The position numbers and the translations under genes were made by a program. Below the pieces are notes generated by a model. The model was not told the origin of the DNA, did no database searches, and worked only from the letters and a program-made list of their open reading frames with translations. A stretch of 11,707 nucleotides of DNA from Promethearchaeota archaeon (GTDB lineage Archaea > Asgardarchaeota > Lokiarchaeia > Sigynarchaeales > SOKP01): NCBI GenBank assembly GCA_014730295.1, contig WJIN01000076.1, positions 1 to 11,707 on the forward strand, in the 5' to 3' direction. Positions 1-6,726 of the stretch are shown here, piece after piece (within the stretch, counting starts at the first letter, position 1; each line of letters starts with the position of its first letter).

Positions 1-213
1 CTTAGATTGATATTATTTAATTTTTATTATACTTTAAAACTTTTTTTGTTTTTTCAAATAGAACATATTACCAGATTATTAAGATCTAAAACCCTTGCTA
101 ACAAATAAAAATTTCGATAACCCATATAATTGCTTGTTCAAGTAATTGATGAGTGCATTCTGAGTGGAATCTGAGAACAAAACTTTTTCATTCTATCCAA
201 ATGTCGTAAAAAA

Positions 214-1290
214 TTACATCCCTAAAGATCTATTATATGTCTGAACCGAAGTGATCATAGCGTATACATTTTCTGGTTTCACAATTTCATTTATTTGTTG
301 AGTGGGAGAAATAACTAAGCGAGAGTGGGATTTTTTGGCAGAATGTACTAGGTGGTGTACATAGGAGCGAACTTCTGAGGATTCTGAATATGTGAGCATA
401 GCACCATTATCCATATTTCCGATGAAGCAGATCTCATCCCCATAAGTTTCAAAAAGGGTAAAAATGTTGTTGCCTGCATTTGGTTCGATACTTTGGATTG
501 CATCAAACCCCATGTCAATAAATAGGTCAACCATATTTTCAATATAACCATCAGAGTGGAGAATTAGATAATTTCCGTGTGAATGGATTAACTCGGCAAT
601 TGAGTGATATTTCTCAAAAAAAAGGTCTTCAATATCGGATTTAGGAATGAAAGTCCGCTGATTATAACCCATATCGTCCGCCAGAAGAAAGATTTTTGCA
701 CCTGCAGATTGAAGAATTCTTATTAAGTCAAGGATATATTTAGAAAAAAAATCGATGACTGTCCGAATAAGTGCTCGATTTTCTCGGAATGCTTTTGAAA
801 AGGTGACAAATCCCATCGACTGCCATGTTTTTTCAAATAACCCGGGTAGAGATAACACATACTCAATTCTGGAGGTCTGTGTTAAGAATTGCCGTAATTT
901 TATTATTTCATTCTGCGCGGGAGGATAAAGCAGCGACCAACCTTTAACGATCTCCTCACTTTTAAACACACCTTCCCAGGAATACCATCCATCCTTGTAA
1001 ATTCTTCCCCACGCATCAACGTTTTCTCTCATTTTGGAGGCAAAAGAATCAGTATAATGTTTTCCCCGTCTAAAATCCCAAAGAGACACCGCATTAAACC
1101 CCATATTTTTAATTAGAGAAAAGTCCTTTCCATTCAATATAAAATTTTCATTCTCTTCGGATTTAATGGCATATTGCTCGATATATTTTTCCATAAATCT
1201 ATGCTCTGGATATCCCGTGCAATAGAGGGGAATATAACCCATTTCAGACCTCTTAAGAACTTCTGTGAGCCGAATGATACTCTTCTCCAA
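214..1290 (-). CDS. URO-D / cobamide methyltransferase superfamily protein, substrate unknown
   Basis: This 358-residue soluble protein resembles the uroporphyrinogen decarboxylase/MtaA-MtbA superfamily, which has a TIM-barrel fold. Supporting segments are the N-terminal helix leading to GYIPL (residues 18-22), LADDMGYNQ (203-211), ILHSDGYIE (243-251), IEPNAGN (268-274), GNMDNGAML (291-299) and the C-terminal PENVYAM (339-345). The RQAGRYLPEY signature of true UroD is absent, so haem synthesis is unlikely. Zinc-dependent methyltransferases of the family have an HxC motif and a later Cys. Here the first is H245-S-D247 and the later Cys is missing, so the metal chemistry is probably changed. 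The start is TTG at 1290: an in-frame stop lies 12 bp upstream, and the next start (ATG, residue 17) would remove the family's N-terminal helix. The gene is monocistronic in this window and divergent from the kinase-like gene. Family assignment is fairly secure; the substrate is not known. Confidence 0.8.
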   Translation of the reverse strand: MEKSIIRLTEVLKRSEMGYIPLYCTGYPEHRFMEKYIEQYAIKSEENENFILNGKDFSLIKNMGFNAVSLWDFRRGKHYTDSFASKMRENVDAWGRIYKDGWYSWEGVFKSEEIVKGWSLLYPPAQNEIIKLRQFLTQTSRIEYVLSLPGLFEKTWQSMGFVTFSKAFRENRALIRTVIDFFSKYILDLIRILQSAGAKIFLLADDMGYNQRTFIPKSDIEDLFFEKYHSIAELIHSHGNYLILHSDGYIENMVDLFIDMGFDAIQSIEPNAGNNIFTLFETYGDEICFIGNMDNGAMLTYSESSEVRSYVHHLVHSAKKSHSRLVISPTQQINEIVKPENVYAMITSVQTYNRSLGM

Positions 1291-1368
1291 TTTAAAAGTT
1301 TAATATTAAATAGTTTTATTCTTAATATCTATGCAATTTAATTAGAAATTTATTTGATTAATTATTCT

Positions 1369-1378
1369 CAAATATAAT
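1369..1378 (+). promoter_or_regulatory. Probable TATA element of the dolichol-kinase-like gene
   Basis: CAAATATAAT lies about 25-30 bp before the ATG at 1400, and no Shine-Dalgarno sequence precedes that ATG. This spacing suggests transcription starts at or next to the ATG, giving a leaderless mRNA. It is a pattern-based inference in very AT-rich DNA. Confidence 0.3.
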
Positions 1379-1399
1379 TGAATTTTTTGTTTAGCCATT

Positions 1400-2551
1400 A
1401 TGAATTTTGTTATTTTGAATTATTGGGATATTGTTGCCAAGGCATATAATACGACATTATCTTTTATATTACTGGCAATGGTGTTTTTGATGGTGTATAT
1501 CGGGAAAACGGGACGCAAGAAAAATCCCTATGGTGGATTGTCAACATTTGTATGTGCTTCCTTGCTCCTTTTTGTAGCATATTATAATTCAGTTATTGGA
1601 CTCTTTCAATACCCGCTTACTGGATTTATGATATGGTGGATTGGAATTTTGATATTACTTTTTGGAGGATTTGGATATTTAGTAAAAAAAACAGACCGCA
1701 AAATGACCGAAGAGGATTTTAATACTCCAAATGGCGATCTATCACGAATAAAACGGTACATCAAAAAAATGGAAGAACAAAATCCATACAGAGAACAGAT
1801 CCCAATAAAGATGGAAATCGTTCGGAAAAGTTTTCATCTTACAGGATTATTATTTATTTTTGGCTATTTTGGATGTATTATACTCCCCCCTATTGCGGAT
1901 TTGGCAAATTTAGGGATATATATTTTGATTACTTCTACGGAACCCTTATATAACGTTCTATGGGGGGAAGTGTCTAATTATCCTTACGTTTTAGGGAGTT
2001 TAGAAGGCATCATTGATATCACTTTATTCGGACTTATTGGAGCTTTTATGTTTATGGTCATTTCCGATTTGATCCGGGTTCTGTGGGGTCCAAAATATTC
2101 GATGTTTAATTTTCTGACCCGTTCAGTGCTGCGAAATCAAGAGCATAATGCTGTAGGACCGCATATATATTTAATCGTTGGAGCGATTTTTACATATCTC
2201 TTATATGTTTTAGGAGTTGTTCATATTTTAGCGTTTACAGCTGGTTTAATGATTGCGTGTTTTTCTGACGCGTTAGCTGCCTTAGTCGGAAGGATTTTTG
2301 GAAATAAAAAAGTCATTTGTATTGGAGGGCAAGAGAAAACAATTGAGGGGTTCATCGCGGGTGTCGCAAGTGCCTATTTATTCGCATTGGTTATCGTGGG
2401 ACCTATCTATGCGATTATTGGGGCATTGATATTTTTTATCTTCGATTATTTTCCCATGGTCATCGCTGATAATATTTTAAACCCCATTTTTATCACGTTG
2501 GGTATCCAATTATTTCAAATTATCCTCGTATTTCCCTTAGGATTATTTTAG
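1400..2551 (+). CDS. Dolichol/polyprenol kinase-like integral membrane protein (SEC59 / CDP-alcohol group)
   Basis: This 383-residue multi-pass membrane protein belongs to the dolichol kinase/phytol kinase/phosphatidate cytidylyltransferase group (COG0170-like). Two or three helices (about residues 15-95) are followed by a charged cytoplasmic stretch (96-140). The catalytic-type membrane domain then shows RKSFH (142-146), FSDALAALVGRIFG (288-301), KTIEGFIAG (313-321) and ADNILNPI (356-363). The D-A-x-A-x-x-x-G-R-x-F-G and K-T-x-E-G pair is the nucleotide/lipid-phosphate signature of this group. Members use CTP to phosphorylate a polyprenol, or activate a lipid phosphate. In an archaeon this could supply dolichyl phosphate for N-glycosylation or recycle isoprenoid alcohols. 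The sequence does not distinguish kinase from cytidylyltransferase-like activity. The ATG at 1400 gives a sensible hydrophobic N-terminus. The gene stands alone on its strand, with a T-rich stretch after the stop. Confidence 0.78.
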   Translation: MNFVILNYWDIVAKAYNTTLSFILLAMVFLMVYIGKTGRKKNPYGGLSTFVCASLLLFVAYYNSVIGLFQYPLTGFMIWWIGILILLFGGFGYLVKKTDRKMTEEDFNTPNGDLSRIKRYIKKMEEQNPYREQIPIKMEIVRKSFHLTGLLFIFGYFGCIILPPIADLANLGIYILITSTEPLYNVLWGEVSNYPYVLGSLEGIIDITLFGLIGAFMFMVISDLIRVLWGPKYSMFNFLTRSVLRNQEHNAVGPHIYLIVGAIFTYLLYVLGVVHILAFTAGLMIACFSDALAALVGRIFGNKKVICIGGQEKTIEGFIAGVASAYLFALVIVGPIYAIIGALIFFIFDYFPMVIADNILNPIFITLGIQLFQIILVFPLGLF

Positions 2552-2587
2552 ATTATATGAGATGCATAGGGTAATTATCTTTCTAAT

Positions 2588-2602
2588 TTTGGTATTTTTT
2601 TC
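2588..2602 (+). terminator. T-rich tract after the dolichol-kinase-like gene
   Basis: A run of seven T residues inside TTTTGGTATTTTTTTC starts about 37 bp after the stop codon. Archaeal RNA polymerase terminates on oligo-T tracts in the non-template strand without needing a hairpin. No hairpin is evident here. This is a weak call because T-runs are common in this DNA. Confidence 0.3.
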
Positions 2603-2759
2603 ATATTCAGATTAGGAAATAATAATGAATAGGTCCCCGGAAAATGATATTGAAGAATATAGTTTTTACTAATGGAAATAATGGAGATCATAGAGATAAA
2701 ATTAAATAGGTATTCAGTTAATGTTTTATTATTATTGAATATAAGAATATTATTGGAAT

Positions 2760-3491
2760 GTGGTCATAATTACAGCTTTAGATCCAATTCGATTCTTTCA
2801 GATATATATAATTCAAGGCCTAATCTTTGCTGTGTGTATTTTTCTGGGATATCGCACCTTAAAACGCAATAATAAACGAATAAACCAGATATTTTCAGGA
2901 TTTTATTTTTCTGTGGGATTGGGATTATTTCTCAATTTTATTTATGCTCCCCTCCAGATTGAAGGTTTAGCGACGATCGTTCTGATTCTGAACTTTTTTA
3001 CTAATTACTTTATTAGTTTAGGACCTATCTTTTTCGTGGTATTTGTGCTTTTAATCTATAAATCGGGAAAAGTTATAGATACTAAAAAACAACTCAGCAT
3101 CATTATTATCTATGGTACGCTCCTTTTTTTGATGCTCCTTTTCCTTCCATTTGAGGGCGTGTCGATTAATCCTGAAACTAACTGGAAACCCGTATACACT
3201 CTGGGTTTTTTTATATATCTTATGCTAGTGCTCTTTCTTGGGGCAACGATTCCTTCCTTCTATTATGCCATTAGGATATATACCAATTTCACCACAAAAG
3301 ATCTCAAAGACAGATGGAAATATTTCATTCTTGGAATTACATTTCTGTTTTTATTCATGTATGGAACTTTCTTTGCGAATTATTTAAATATAGACCTTTT
3401 TAGAACTATGTGGTCCATTATTGGATTATTTTTAGTTATTACGGGAATTCTACTGATTTATTTCGGGGTCGGGCGGCAAATCGAAGAATGA
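2760..3491 (+). CDS. Seven-helix membrane protein of unknown function
   Basis: This 243-residue protein is almost entirely membrane-embedded. Seven hydrophobic helices lie at about residues 12-33, 45-64, 73-99, 112-130, 146-171, 187-208 and 217-237, with a seven-residue tail (GRQIEE end). Positive residues cluster after helix 1 (YRTLKRNNKR) and around 176-187. The layout resembles the seven-helix sensor modules found at the N-terminus of archaeal and bacterial histidine kinases, but no output domain is attached and no helix carries a motif I recognise. The start is GTG at 2760: an in-frame TAA at 2742-2744 excludes anything longer, and there is no ATG between. No Shine-Dalgarno sequence is visible. 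A stem-loop with a T-tract follows the stop, separating it from the downstream phosphatase gene. It is real as a gene by length and consistent hydrophobic periodicity; the function is unknown. Confidence 0.72.
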   Translation: MVIITALDPIRFFQIYIIQGLIFAVCIFLGYRTLKRNNKRINQIFSGFYFSVGLGLFLNFIYAPLQIEGLATIVLILNFFTNYFISLGPIFFVVFVLLIYKSGKVIDTKKQLSIIIIYGTLLFLMLLFLPFEGVSINPETNWKPVYTLGFFIYLMLVLFLGATIPSFYYAIRIYTNFTTKDLKDRWKYFILGITFLFLFMYGTFFANYLNIDLFRTMWSIIGLFLVITGILLIYFGVGRQIEE

Positions 3492-3500
3492 ATCTTCTAA

Positions 3501-3532
3501 AAGAATTTTAATTCTTCCCTTTTCTTTTTTTA
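3501..3532 (+). terminator. Stem-loop plus T-rich tract after the seven-helix protein gene
   Basis: AAGAATT (3501-3507) and AATTCTT (3510-3516) form a perfect 7-bp stem with a 2-nt spacer. It is followed directly by CCCTTTTCTTTTTTTATT. It starts 10 bp after the stop codon at 3489-3491. The stem is AT-rich and weak, so the T-tract is probably the active part in an archaeon. Confidence 0.5.
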
Positions 3533-3604
3533 TTATTCCCTCTTTAGGCATCAAGATTTTTGCTAAAGCTAAAAAAAAATAGCATATTATCTAAGATAAT
3601 TATC

Positions 3605-4450
3605 ATGGTTGAATTAATTCCAGAATTAGCAGATGTAGAGTTAGCCATTTTTGACCTAGATGGTGTTGTATATCGTGGTAGTCAATTAATTCCATATGTG
3701 GATTCGATCATCCAAACCTTAAAGGATAATTCCATTGATGTGGTATTTAATTCAAATAACTCTACAGCAACTAGAAAAGCTTATGTGAAAAGATTAACAA
3801 ATATGAATATCCAATGCAAAAGAGAGGATTTTTACACTAGTGCTTCTATTACTGCCTCCGAGATAACTAAATTACAACAGAATGCGAATATTTTCATAAT
3901 TGGAGAGATTGGGTTAAAAGAAGAACTCAAAGCAAAAGGTCATCATATAATTAAGAAAAAAAAGAATTTCAAGCTCGTAGATTATGTAATTGTAGGGTTA
4001 GATAGAGATTTTCATTATAAAAATTTGGCAATTGCCCAAAAATGCATCTTAGAAGGAAACGCAATTTTTTATGCGACAAATGCGGATTCTACCTTACCAA
4101 GCGAAGATGGTCTGATGCCAGGGGCAGGAGTTATGGTAAACGCCGTTCAAGTTTGTACTGGTCATTCACCTAAGAAAATTTTTGGAAAACCTAATCCCTT
4201 TGGAATCCTATCAATATTAGAAGATAGGAAAATAAGTGCTGAAACAACTTGTATTTTTGGAGATAGATTGAATACTGATATTATGGCGGGTAATAGGGCA
4301 GGAATTAAAACAGTCGCAGTTATGACGGGAGTTACGAATAAGAAGGAAATAAAAGATCTAAGAAATAAATCAGAAAATTCCGATAAAATTGATAAAGATT
4401 TACTGCCAGATTTAGTATTAGAAAGCCTTAACGATCTTTTTGTGCGTTAG
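3605..4450 (+). CDS. HAD-superfamily IIA phosphatase (NagD / 4-nitrophenylphosphatase type)
   Basis: This 281-residue cytosolic protein carries all four HAD motifs. Motif I is FDLDGVVYRG with nucleophile D17 and acid D19. Motif II is NSNNST with S50. Motif III is FGKPNP with K195. Motif IV is IFGDRLNTDI with D220 and D225. The large C2a cap between motifs II and III, including VGLDRDFHYKNLA (130-142) and ATNADSTLP (157-165), places it in subclass IIA with NagD, phosphoglycolate phosphatase and p-nitrophenylphosphatase. It should hydrolyse small phosphomonoesters with Mg2+; the substrate cannot be read from sequence. A TTG 45 bp upstream is in frame, but it adds only a lysine-rich leader, and ATG 3605 is where family similarity begins. 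Its TAG overlaps the TAA of the convergent longin-like gene by 4 bp. Family call is firm; physiological role is open. Confidence 0.9.
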   Translation: MVELIPELADVELAIFDLDGVVYRGSQLIPYVDSIIQTLKDNSIDVVFNSNNSTATRKAYVKRLTNMNIQCKREDFYTSASITASEITKLQQNANIFIIGEIGLKEELKAKGHHIIKKKKNFKLVDYVIVGLDRDFHYKNLAIAQKCILEGNAIFYATNADSTLPSEDGLMPGAGVMVNAVQVCTGHSPKKIFGKPNPFGILSILEDRKISAETTCIFGDRLNTDIMAGNRAGIKTVAVMTGVTNKKEIKDLRNKSENSDKIDKDLLPDLVLESLNDLFVR

Positions 4451-4812
4451 GCTAATTCTAATTCTTTGAGCGCCGCAATTGGAAGATATCCGTTTTCCTG
4501 TCCGCTATCGAGATTATTAAGAACTTTTTGAGCGATTAATTCTATCTCTTTTTCGAAATCTTCTGGATCTTCGAGAATGTTCAATATCAATACGACAAAA
4601 TAATTAGAGGACGGACCAGAATAATAGGAAATAAAATTAATCGATTCTAAGTTAAGCCAAGCCGTTCCTTTTTGTCTGGCGTACTGGTGCATATTATAAA
4701 CTTGAAGCAAGGTTTTTTTAGATACGCGGGATGCTATCTCCTTCGGATACTTATCTAAAATTTCTATTCCACTTCTAGTATTAAAATGAAGTAACAAGAG
4801 CCCTTCTGGCAT
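4447..4812 (-). CDS. Small longin/roadblock-fold-like protein, Asgard-type
   Basis: This is a 121-residue soluble protein. It begins MPEGLLLLHFNTRSGIEIL, has a central VSKKTLLQVYNMHQY (30-44), then strands in WLNLESINFISYYSGP (52-67) and NYFVVLILNI (70-79), and an acidic C-terminal helix (81-102). The order strand, strand, helix, three strands, helix suits the longin/roadblock superfamily. I recall similar proteins with an MPEG-type start as common in Asgard archaea, but I cannot verify that here. Such folds serve as platforms and regulators for small GTPases in eukaryotes. The start ATG at 4812 has AGGG five bases upstream. A TATA-like element at 4862-4875 lies inside a perfect inverted repeat. 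The 3' end overlaps the phosphatase stop. The gene is real with good confidence; the fold assignment is tentative, and other small alpha/beta folds are possible. Confidence 0.6.
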   Translation of the reverse strand: MPEGLLLLHFNTRSGIEILDKYPKEIASRVSKKTLLQVYNMHQYARQKGTAWLNLESINFISYYSGPSSNYFVVLILNILEDPEDFEKEIELIAQKVLNNLDSGQENGYLPIAALKELELA

Positions 4813-4860
4813 TTTTCCCTAACCGCTGTTAAACTTATTCCTATCATAATAATACAAGTG

Positions 4861-4886
4861 CGAATTTATAAAATTTGATAAATTCG
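4861..4886. promoter_or_regulatory. Perfect 9-bp inverted repeat over the promoter of the longin-like gene
   Basis: CGAATTTAT (4861-4869) and ATAAATTCG (4878-4886) are exact reverse complements separated by 8 bp. The spacing of arm centres, about 17 bp, is compatible with a dimeric regulator on one DNA face. The element lies 49 bp upstream of the longin-like ATG (4812, minus strand). It contains that gene's best TATA candidate, so a bound protein would block transcription initiation. Operator function is inference. Confidence 0.4.
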
Positions 4887-4993
4887 TTTAAGATTTCCTC
4901 AAAATCAATATTTGAAAATATGGGCTCCATTTATCAAAGATAGCATTATATGATGCGGATTATTTTATATAAAAATTTCAACTAAGTATAGCT

Positions 4994-5035
4994 AATTCTG
5001 ACGGAGAAAAAGGTTTTTTTTTCCCTTCCAGAATT
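4994..5035 (+). repeat. T-rich hairpin in the 4813-5199 spacer
   Basis: AATTCTG (4994-5000) pairs with CAGAATT (5029-5035). An imperfect inner helix of GGAGAAAAA against the T/C-rich 3' side contains nine consecutive T residues at 5014-5022. A TATA-like TTTATATAAA at 4964-4973 would place a start site near the hairpin base. It follows no gene on either strand, so it is not an ordinary terminator. It may be a small RNA or simply chance. Confidence 0.3.
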
Positions 5036-5138
5036 TTAATAAATTAATCTTTGGATTTTTTATGTGTTTAAATATCCATATGATATAGTCTTTTTAAGAG
5101 ATCTAATATGTTTATTAAATTATAAAAAACTTACAGAG

Positions 5139-5150
5139 CCTTTATATTTA
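5139..5150 (+). promoter_or_regulatory. TATA box of the 63-residue orphan gene
   Basis: CCTTTATATTTA sits 50-60 bp upstream of the ATG at 5200. Initiation about 25 bp downstream would give a leader of roughly 25-30 nt containing the strong Shine-Dalgarno GAGGGAG (5190-5196 region). The combination of TATA box and Shine-Dalgarno is the main support that the small gene is expressed. Confidence 0.45.
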
Positions 5151-5199
5151 AAATATTTAATAATTTATCATCTATAATCCTTAAGAAAGAGGGAGAAAA

Positions 5200-5391
5200 A
5201 TGGATAATAGAATTGAAAAAAGGATAATGGAACTACATCGAGCCATCGAAATATTGGAAGATCATCTGAATAAGTATGGTTCAAACATAAATTCAGATCA
5301 AGTAACATTTATTCGGGACAAGCTTGAATTATATAAGCGTGAAATAAAAATTCGGAAAGATTTTCCAGTCCATTTAGTACGGACTTCTTGA
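5200..5391 (+). CDS. Small charged helical protein of unknown function
   Basis: This protein of 63 residues has no motif that I recognise. It is rich in Glu, Lys, Arg, Ile and Leu and should fold as a helical hairpin. Helix 1 spans about residues 3-25 with heptad-like Ile/Leu spacing, the turn is YGSNINSDQ (26-34), and helix 2 spans about 35-53 with mixed charge. A short basic tail follows. There is no membrane segment, signal peptide or metal motif. It is supported by GAGGGAG a few bases before the ATG and a TATA element at suitable distance, both better than for most genes here. The surroundings are gene-poor: 387 bp before and 760 bp after. It could be a small regulator, a partner of a larger protein, or a DNA/RNA-binding helix pair. 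No function is claimed. Confidence 0.6.
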   Translation: MDNRIEKRIMELHRAIEILEDHLNKYGSNINSDQVTFIRDKLELYKREIKIRKDFPVHLVRTS

Positions 5392-6151
5392 AAATGAATT
5401 ATTTTATTGGCTAATGACGAACATCAATTCAGGGGAAAATCAAATGGACAAGATTTCATAGGTAAATTTTGTTTTATTATTTTATCATCATATTAATATA
5501 GAGGATTTATATTGAACTTTAACTAGATAGTTAAAATAGATATACACAATCACATACATTCGAAATTGCGTTAGGTAGAAATAGTAAAATTTACTAAAGA
5601 TTGGAATTTGAGAATTATATTAGATAAGTATATTTTTAAGTTAATATGCAAAAATAATTACATTTTTTCATAGGCAGCCTTGATTCCTTTTATTTCTGGA
5701 TGCTATGTAAAAATAGAGAAAAAATATGCTATCTTAAAGACTCAAATTATTTTTGACAAATACATTTTAGGTAAAATATTATAACACACTTAAAAATCAA
5801 ATAAACTTTGAGAGATTGTGTGATATAGCCAAATTCATTCCATAGTTTAACATAGAGTCTCCGACAAATTATATCTACAGATATCTCTGAAAATATCTTC
5901 GGAAATAGTCAAGAATATTGACTCTGATTAATAATTCAATTTTAAAATGATATATGCAGATAAAGGATAAGTTGGAATATCCAAAACTAATATCATTAGA
6001 GTAAATTACGTTAGCTACTTAGAAATTGAAATAAAAATTTTCTTTAATCTATGAACTTTCACAAATCATTATTAAGATGTTAATAAGGATATTAACTCAT
6101 TAATACATTCTTAATTATCTATTAGGACAGAATAAAATAAGTTTTGAGTTT
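5392..6151. other. 760-bp gene-free, very AT-rich spacer
   Basis: No convincing gene, tRNA or array is seen on either strand. It holds several short perfect inverted repeats: TTTAACTA/TAGTTAAA (5518-5535), TAGTAAA/TTTACTA (5582-5596), AGTCAA/TTGACT (5907-5923) and GTTAATA/TATTAAC (6079-6096). At this base composition such arms are expected by chance. The minus strand has two overlapping open frames without start codons (5875-6018 and 5747-5908), and a 14-codon protein-like stretch at 5658-5702 that could be gene relics. The spacer is downstream of both flanking genes, so it probably contains their 3' ends. Confidence 0.5.
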
Positions 6152-6715
6152 TTAGATGTGTTTGGTCTCTTGAGTTATAAGACCTGATCTCTGCAATAAT
6201 AATCGTGTGATCGTCTCGAATATTTTTTCAACATTTTTTCCCGTCTTCGCAGAACATTCCATATACTCATACAGATTCTGGCTTCGTACTACCGTTTCTG
6301 CTTGTTCACGAGACACAGACCGTTTATACTCAAGATCTAATTTTCCTCCCACCATTAGGACGGGTAAAGTGTTACCAATTTGTTTCAAATGATACCCATC
6401 TCTGAAAATATTGAGCCAATCTTCAAAATTTTTCAGACTTGTGTATCGAGTAATGTCAAACATAAAGATTCCTCCTGATGAACCCGCAACGTAGCTTGGA
6501 AGTAAGAACCGAAACCGATCTTCTCCAGCAAAATCCCAGATTTGCAGTGAAACTTTTTTCCCGTACATGGTAAGTTTCTTTACATAGAAATCTACCCCGA
6601 TTGTCATTGTTGTGGAAGTATCAAAAATCCCAGTAAGAAATCTCTTTACAAGAGTTGTCTTTCCTACTCCTCCATCTCCAAATATTACAATTTTAAAAAG
6701 CGCATCGCTAGGAAT
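6152..6715 (-). CDS. Rab/Ras-like small GTPase with a probable ATT start codon
   Basis: This 187-residue protein has the full G domain of a small GTPase of the Asgard Rab-like type. G1 is GDGGVGKT (residues 13-20). G2 is T38 in MTIGVDF. G3 is WDFAGEDRF with D61 and G64. G4 is GGKLD with K125 and D127. G5 is CSAK with S155-A-K157. It should cycle between GTP and GDP states and act as a molecular switch. The position equivalent to Ras Gln61 is Glu65, the usual Asn of NKxD is Gly, and the C-terminus lacks Cys, so prenylation is unlikely. The first ATG (6607) would delete the P-loop. Upstream to the in-frame TAG there is no ATG, GTG or TTG. ATT at 6715 follows AAGGAGG with an 8-nt spacer and gives a start of the form PSDALFKIVIFG, where homologues begin. 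The Roadblock gene 3.1 kb away encodes a plausible regulator. Confidence 0.88.
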   Translation of the reverse strand: MPSDALFKIVIFGDGGVGKTTLVKRFLTGIFDTSTTMTIGVDFYVKKLTMYGKKVSLQIWDFAGEDRFRFLLPSYVAGSSGGIFMFDITRYTSLKNFEDWLNIFRDGYHLKQIGNTLPVLMVGGKLDLEYKRSVSREQAETVVRSQNLYEYMECSAKTGKNVEKIFETITRLLLQRSGLITQETKHI

Positions 6716-6726
6716 GATATATTCCT
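6710..6726 (-). promoter_or_regulatory. Inverted repeat over the Shine-Dalgarno and ATT start of the GTPase gene
   Basis: On the coding strand AGGAATATATCATTCCT has perfect 6-bp arms around a 5-nt loop. The left arm overlaps the 3' half of the Shine-Dalgarno AAGGAGG (6724-6730). The right arm is the ATT start plus the next codon. In the mRNA this would form a small hairpin hiding the start; in DNA it could also be a protein site. With ATG in place of ATT the pairing would have a mismatch. Confidence 0.4.

Noticed and set aside
140..180. TTGATGA followed by two CTGA motifs, resembling C/D-box guide RNA
   Set aside because: The boxes are only about 7 nt apart, too close to hold guide sequences, and there is no proper terminal stem.
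2672..2872. 66-codon frame overlapping the start of the seven-helix gene
   Set aside because: It has no recognisable composition or motif and overlaps a much better frame; treated as a shadow.
3560..3604. Upstream in-frame TTG start for the HAD phosphatase
   Set aside because: It adds a lysine-rich 15-residue leader (MLKLKKNSILSKIII) from AT-rich spacer; ATG 3605 fits the family N-terminus.
5518..5596. Two AT-rich palindromes (5518-5535 and 5582-5596) as operators or an origin
   Set aside because: Arms of 7-8 A/T-rich base pairs are expected by chance in a spacer of this size and composition, and they are not near a gene start.
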